From: Artocarpus heterophyllus
Lineage: Eukaryota > Streptophyta > Magnoliopsida > Rosales > Moraceae
Direction: 5' to 3'
Assembly (NCBI GenBank): GCA_025403435.1
Contig: JAJQZP010000038.1
Span: 186,001 to 250,000 of the forward strand
DNA length: 64,000 nt
Under the pieces are notes generated by a model that saw only the letters and a program-made list of their open reading frames with translations, had not been told where the DNA came from and made no database searches. The position numbers and the translations under genes are program-made. Below, piece after piece: positions 58,890-64,000 of this stretch (positions are counted from its first letter, which is position 1; every line of letters starts with the position of its first letter).

Positions 58890-60060
58890 ATTTATATGAT
58901 GATGTCGTTTTCAGATGCTGCTTTCATTTTCCATCTTCACATCGTTTTCATATTAATGTCGTTTTTTATTTTATTTTATTTTATTTTTTGGTTGTTTTTC
59001 CTGTCGTTGTCCGTGGATGGCTTTGTTCCTTCTTTTCCTCTTCACCGTTCTCGATACATATCTACCTCCTTTTTTTTTTCCCTCGTTAAACGTGTTGATT
59101 TCATATCTTATGTCGTTTTTTAGACCCCGATGAATGTTGTTTGTGTAGGAAGTTGGTCGTTTCATTGTTGCATTCATTCCTCAAGTTGTTGAAATTATTT
59201 TGGTGGTTCAGAGTTTTGCTATCATTTATTGACGTCGTTTGAAAGAGTTTTTGTGTTTAGAAAGTCGAATCAAATTTTTGTTATTTTGATTGGTGTCGTT
59301 TTGTCCAAATTTCTGTCCCTTAGAACGTCGTGGTTTTATATTTTCTTGTCGTTTATCTCGGTACGTGTCTTTCTATTATCTATCAAAATTTTGTCATATT
59401 TTTATTGATGTCGTTGTCGAAATTTTTGTCCCTTTGAAAATCGTGATTTTAAAATTTTCTTGTCATTTATCTCTGTATATGTCTTTCTATTATTTATCAA
59501 TCAAAGTCGCTGTCGTTTTATATTTTCTCCTTGTCTCAGTCCACTTACGTCAATGTCTTTCTGTCCATGGTTCCCCCCAATCGTACTTTTTTCCCGTTTA
59601 TACTTATAAATTTCGTCCGTCATAAGTTCATGTCGTTTTATAGACTTTTTTTTTTTTTTTTTGAGAGGGTCTAATAGACTATTTTCGTTTATGCTGCCGG
59701 AGTTTTCCATATTGACGTCGTTTGTGAACATTTTGCGGTTTATTAGATTATTGTCGTTTACATACTCTTTTAATATTGTACTCGTTTCGTAAGTGATGTC
59801 GTTTTGGAAATTCTTCTTGTTTAAAAGGTCATGGTCAAATTATGTTGATCTCGTCTGTCAACAATTTTTTCCCTAACAAATGGTTATTTTGTTTTCTTTT
59901 GATGTCGTTTTCTGTCATTTTCTTTCGTTTTTACACGAATGCCGTTTGTACAAGTTTTGCCGTTTTATAGTTCTTTGACGCTTATCTTGATGTCGTTTCT
60001 ATGCTGACGTCTTTTGAAAAGATAATTGTCGTTTGACATTGATGTCGTTTTCTATTATGG
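58890..60060 (+). repeat. Degenerate tandem array with clustered TGTCGTTT motifs
   Basis: The exact octamer TGTCGTTT occurs 13 times on the plus strand (for example 58903, 58957, 59111, 59294, 59347, 59511, 59629 and the last near 60043), with many one-base variants (GACGTCGTTT, TGTCGTTG, GCCGTTT). The best preserved adjacent units start near 59288 and 59403 (period about 115), share TTTTGTCCCTT, TTTCTTGTC, TTTATCTC and GTCTTTCTATTAT in order, and have two motifs each. Other units have decayed by indels. The sequence is T-rich on this strand. No protein is encoded and the type of repeat is unknown to me. Confidence 0.6.
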
Positions 60061-60533
60061 CGTTCCTTTATGGGTGCCGCTAACAGGTTGTTCCCCCTTT
60101 GTTCATAATGCTGTGGTTTCTTATTGTTATTGTCACTTCAGAATAAGAATTGAGGGGAGAGAGAGAGAGAGAGCGCTGTTTGCGGTCCTTGGCTCCTCGC
60201 TTTGGATTCGATTGGATCACCCAGAAACAAAAACAATATCAAAACCAAAACAAAGCAAAACAAAAGGAAAAAGCGTTTCAAGTTTAGAAAGCAACAGCCA
60301 AAAAGGAATTGGACTTTTCATTCTCTGCAAGTTTGCGGTGAAGAGCCTAGTGCCAGGCATAATCGGCTAAAAAAGCAGCTTATCTCAAATGGAATGAGCA
60401 GCATCGCCTTCTTCTTTTAGTGCTTAATGGACTGTCTCCGAGGTCCAAAGGGCTTGCTGTCAAACGCTGTAGTCAGAGGTAGAAATTAACAACAAAAATT
60501 ACTTATTTTTATGTTCTGAGTCGGTCAAACGAA
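60061..60533. other. Intergenic, (GA)n and unidentified sequence
   Basis: A (GA)n run at about 60157-60173 is followed by less AT-rich sequence to 60480 with overlapping short open frames and no recognised product. The last 10 bases before the tRNA contain CAAAC (60526-60530), like the CAA motif at plant tRNA transcription starts. Confidence 0.45.
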
Positions 60534-60606
60534 GACTCCATGGCCCAATGGATAAGGCGCTGGTCTACGGAACCAGAGATTCTGGGTTCGATCCCCAGTG
60601 GAGTCG
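60534..60606 (+). tRNA. tRNA-Arg (anticodon ACG)
   Basis: A 73-base cloverleaf. Acceptor stem GACTCCA/TGGAGTC (60534-60540 with 60599-60605), discriminator G at 60606. Anticodon stem CTGGT/ACCAG (60560-60564 with 60572-60576) with loop CTACGGA and anticodon ACG at 60567-60569. T stem CTGGG/CCCAG. The internal A box (TGGCCCAATGG, 60541-60551) and B box (GGTTCGATCC, 60585-60594) are intact. There is no intron and no encoded CCA, as expected for a nuclear gene. An upstream CAAAC and a downstream T5 run near 60620 fit pol III start and stop signals. The A at position 34 is normally edited to inosine. Confidence 0.95.
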
Positions 60607-61158
60607 GTATTATAATATATTTTTATCTTTTATTATTATTATTTTTTTCCATATGCTGTGGCTTGGCTCGAGAGAGGAATAAAAGATCATCGATGTAAGA
60701 GATCTTGATTATTTTTTATTTGTCTAATAGATTTGCACACGTTAATTAAATCAGTTGAAGTTCAAGTGTTACAGATTTTAACATCTAATATTCCCGAAAT
60801 TCAATCACATTCACAAAAACTAACACTGGAAAAATGAATCCCCAACAAAAAAAGAATTAATGGTACATTACACACCGATAGCCACTAGAAACATAGATCA
60901 TTCATATATGAAAGTGAAAAATTTGCTAGGGTTCATCACTGATTTCACTCTCAATGAACTTACAATCTCACAAGAAACGATTTTAATCAATGAATTAATA
61001 CTTTATTAAAGAAGTGACATTACACTCTGTAAATTTTCCTATTTTTATTGAATTTCAATTCTAGCGTAATAATTGTCATGTAGGCAGCTTAATTCTTACA
61101 TATAATTTGTCATTATGCTGCTTGCGCCTATTCTTCCTAGTATATACCTTCCGAATCG
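60607..61158. other. Intergenic DNA after the tRNA
   Basis: AT-rich, with the T5 pol III stop near 60620 and nothing else recognised. Confidence 0.55.
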
Positions 61159-61314
61159 AAGGGCTTATGATGAGTGAAGGCAGTCTAGTTGGTTGTAAGT
61201 TCCTCCACTCCAACCATAGGTTGTGGTTCGAGTTACACTGAACCCCACTTAATAGTAGTGGTATTTCCCTCCCCTTGTATAAAAAAATAAAATAAAATAA
61301 AATCAAGGGCTTAT
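61159..61314 (+). mobile_element. tRNA-derived SINE with 10-bp target duplication
   Basis: The body is 61169-61304. The direct repeat AAGGGCTTAT flanks it exactly (61159-61168 and 61305-61314). A GGCAGTCTAGTTGGT segment resembles a pol III A box and GGTTCGAGT a B box. The 3' end is an A-rich tail, (AAAAT)n. Lack of coding capacity, the A-rich tail and the long perfect duplication are characteristic of plant SINEs mobilised by LINE machinery. Confidence 0.78.
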
Positions 61315-61424
61315 CACCATATTATAATTAACTTCCCTAGCTAATGACTAATTATTAGGAAAGAATTAAACTCAACATTTTCTTAGTTGTACATATTCTA
61401 TATTTGGTTGTAAATATTCTATGA

Positions 61425-63044
61425 CACTACTACAAATGTGGCCTATAGGCATGACATTATTAGCGATGACAACCCGTTATAAATATCAGAAATCTAGTTA
61501 CCTCGTATGTGTCATCGCAAATAATAATTGCGACGGTAAATTGTTATATACAATATCTTATTAGCGACGATATATCGTCGCACCATATTCCAAAATTGTT
61601 TGTGACGACATATCCTCTTTCCCTCATTTTTCAGATCTCTTTTGCCTCTCCTCCTATCATTTTGCCTCCCAAAGGCTTCCAAAAGCCCGTTTTCTTGTAC
61701 AAATATTAAATATTTGTAACAATATCTAAAAAAATCACAAAGACCTAAAAATCACAATAACTTTCTATTTCCCAAAACTTCTCAACCAAATTTTTTCCCG
61801 TTGCTGTCGTCGTCGTGGTTGCCACTGTCATGTTGCTACCAACCATTGAAAAATACTGAATAATATTGAGAATATTGTGTAATGTTGAAAAATTTATGTT
61901 ATGTGGTTGTGTTATATTGAGAAATTTGATGTTACTATTAAGTTATGTTTTTGTTGGATATTGGATTGGTTTTTTTTTGTTATGACTATTATAATGGATT
62001 TGAATTTTTTTGTTATTGTAATGGTTGTAATTGATATAAGAAAGCTTATGAGATGTTGCTGATAAAATTATTGAATAAACAAAAATTATAATTGAATTGG
62101 ATTTTTTTGTTGTTGATTGTTATAAATTGAAAGTATGATTAAGTAGTTGTTGCTGTTGTTTAAGTTGTTTTAAATTGTTAATTAAGTTAGTTAGAATTTT
62201 TATGTCATTGGTCAAAGTTTTATTATTCATATAAGATAGTTAATAAGTTGTTTTAATTCTTATTAGCTTCAACTTTTCATAGTTATGATAAAAATATAGG
62301 AAAAAGAAAAATTATCTAAGTAGTAATGTAACATTTACAATAGAAAAGAAATAAAATTCTCCCAAAAAAGAAAAGAAATAAAATTTTAAAAAATAATTAA
62401 TGATATAAATATATTATTTACAAATAGAAAACAAACTAAAACATGATATAAAATTTTCTTTAGAATTAATTAATAACTCTAAAAAAAATAATATAATCGA
62501 TTATTTTAATTAACAAGTAATTAGTATGAAAAAATTAATTTAAAATTAGATTCTATGAAAAATTGGAAATAAAATTATCATAAAATTTGATTAGATTTCA
62601 TAAATTTGATAAAAAATTTGTGCTTCTTTTAATATTATAATTTAATAATTATAATAATATTATTTAAGAATTAATTAATTAATATTTTTTAATTAATTGA
62701 TATGAAAAAATAATCAAATTTAAAATTATATGTTATTATAAATGGATGAATAACTATGATAATATTGTTTATGAAAATTAAGAAATTGTTTTATTTAGAA
62801 ACAATAAGAATAATAAAATTATCGTCGCTAAAAATGTTGGCCACGTCACACCAACAACGTCTCAATAACATAATTATGCTAAAGTTTTGTGACGGCTGGT
62901 AATCGCTAATACAAATGCGGCGACTTGTGTCGTCATAAATAAATTATTTGCGACCAATGTTTCACGACGACAAATTGGCAAAGACACATCGCAAAAAATT
63001 TATTTGTAACGACTTTCTTTCTTTTGCGACGACTTTTTGTAAAG
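61425..63044. mobile_element. CACTA-like non-autonomous element
   Basis: The left end is CACTACTACAAATGTGGCC at 61425. Subterminal zones at both sides are rich in GCGACGA/TCGTCGC motifs, including a perfect 18-base palindrome at 61564-61581. The right subterminal zone (about 62820-63044) contains GACGACTTTTTGTA, but its last bases do not make a clean TAGTG end, so the right boundary is approximate. The middle is AT-rich without transposase. CACTA elements have this end and motif layout; the call is by pattern, not by a transposase. Confidence 0.55.
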
Positions 63045-64000
63045 GTACCTCTTCATTTATAAATATATCTATTCATATATCAATGCATCTACTATATCAG
63101 ATATGTCAGTTGCTAATAGATGGTCAGGTCTATATGAAAGTATACAAATCAATATTTACACCAGTTCAAAACATGTCAAAGAATACATTATTCAACTTGT
63201 ATCAGCTCGGGAGAGTACTGCGGCACTAGGCTTTCTGGAACAAATTTAGCGAATGGTAACCCAATGGGCACTTAGGCGCCAGTCCAACGCCTAGGCGCTC
63301 TCAGCATAGTGCCTAAGGTTGATTCTTGTTTTGGCTCTGTGGCTTCAACTTTAAGTGCCGCGATGCTCCGTACTAGCACAAAACTCATTAAAGTTGTGTT
63401 TTTCTTTCCATTCTAGTGTAATCTTTGATTCTCAAATATGTTAGAGAGATATATTTCTCTCCAACCAAAACATGGATCATTCGTATAAAGTGAACATTAA
63501 TATTCCTTCCACAGGGTGATAGAGACTGTAATGTGATTCTAGGACTTATATATATATACATATATATATATACATGTATATTCTTTTCGTAAAGATCATA
63601 TAATGATATAACAAAACGCGTAGAACTTTGATTTTTTTTTTTTTTTAACAAAAAACTTGTTAAAAAGTCTGGCAGTCCCTTAATTTCACGTGATGATCAT
63701 GTAATGTTACCATTATGTGATAAATCATGTTTCTTAGCTAATCCAGTTTCTTCTTCTGTGACTATTTACAAACCGTTAATTACGCTTGTAACAAATTAAC
63801 TTTAGTGTCGGAAGTCTCATTAAAGCTAACCAGTGACACTTTTCTTCTTTTTTGCTTCTAATCTTAAAGCACATTATAAAAATCTTGAAACAATATTCTA
63901 CAGGAACTTCTTATATAAAGTTTCAAATGTTGAGAAAACAAATTCTATAACTTTGACAATAAGTTTTTTTAGAACCAACATTCTTATATACTACAGTAGT
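63045..64000. other. Intergenic DNA to the window end, no gene seen
   Basis: A patch at 63265-63345 has repeated AGGCGC/GCGCCT-like short inverted motifs (for example ACGCCTAGGCGC). An imperfect TA-rich run lies at 63546-63576 and poly-T near 63632. Nothing else is recognised. Confidence 0.5.

Noticed and set aside
63265..63345. AGGCGC/GCGCCT inverted motifs
   Set aside because: Short, few and without a clear stem; not enough to call a hairpin or an element end.
1..64000. CRISPR arrays, prokaryotic operons, phage or toxin-antitoxin systems
   Set aside because: The window is plant nuclear DNA with intron-containing genes. The repeats seen are microsatellites, LTRs, MITEs and tandem duplications, none with spacer structure.

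Overview
This is nuclear DNA of a flowering plant, most likely a eudicot. The evidence is AT-rich intergenic DNA, compact GT-AG introns, plant-specific gene families (GASA peptide, ILR1-like auxin-conjugate hydrolase, ARG1-like J-protein, EMB2004-like LRR protein), a eukaryotic tRNA-Arg(ACG) with plant-type flanks, and dense plant transposable elements. The sequence alone does not name the species.

Layout. 1-13000: AT-rich intergenic DNA built of old transposons (Athila/Tat-like LTR remnant about 4000-6148, solo LTR 6381-9241, RNase H-like LINE fragment about 10660-10890, GC-rich island 11130-11690). 13507-16889 (+): ten-exon ARG1-like DnaJ gene. 19782-31946: a three-level nest, in which a small Tourist-like MITE was split by a 12-kb Ty3/gypsy chromovirus (LTRs 19832-22033 and 29654-31824, target duplication AAACT), which was itself split inside the integrase zinc finger by a 3.9-kb solo LTR (24550-28453). 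35625-37986 (+): five-exon IAA-amino acid hydrolase. 39263-39493 (-): small His-rich secreted or membrane peptide. 41956-45264: LTR pieces of opposite polarity. 46509-51504 (+): seventeen-exon plastid-type LRR protein like EMB2004. 57543-58508 (+): four-exon GASA/Snakin peptide. 58890-60060: a decayed tandem array carrying many same-strand TGTCGTTT motifs. 60534-60606 (+): tRNA-Arg(ACG). 61159-61314: SINE with a perfect 10-bp target duplication. 61425 to about 63044: CACTA-like non-autonomous element.

The host genes are unrelated single genes, not an operon or pathway cluster. They touch gravity and auxin signalling (ARG1-like J-protein, auxin-conjugate hydrolase), embryo or plastid development (EMB2004-like) and hormone-responsive peptides (GASA). 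Their co-location is probably chance. All exon boundaries were derived by hand from GT-AG sites, reading-frame continuity and family similarity; no transcript evidence was available. The transposon proteins are all broken. I found no convincing new multi-gene system. The least explained features are the TGTCGTTT array, the nested insertion and the dispersed MITE-like family.
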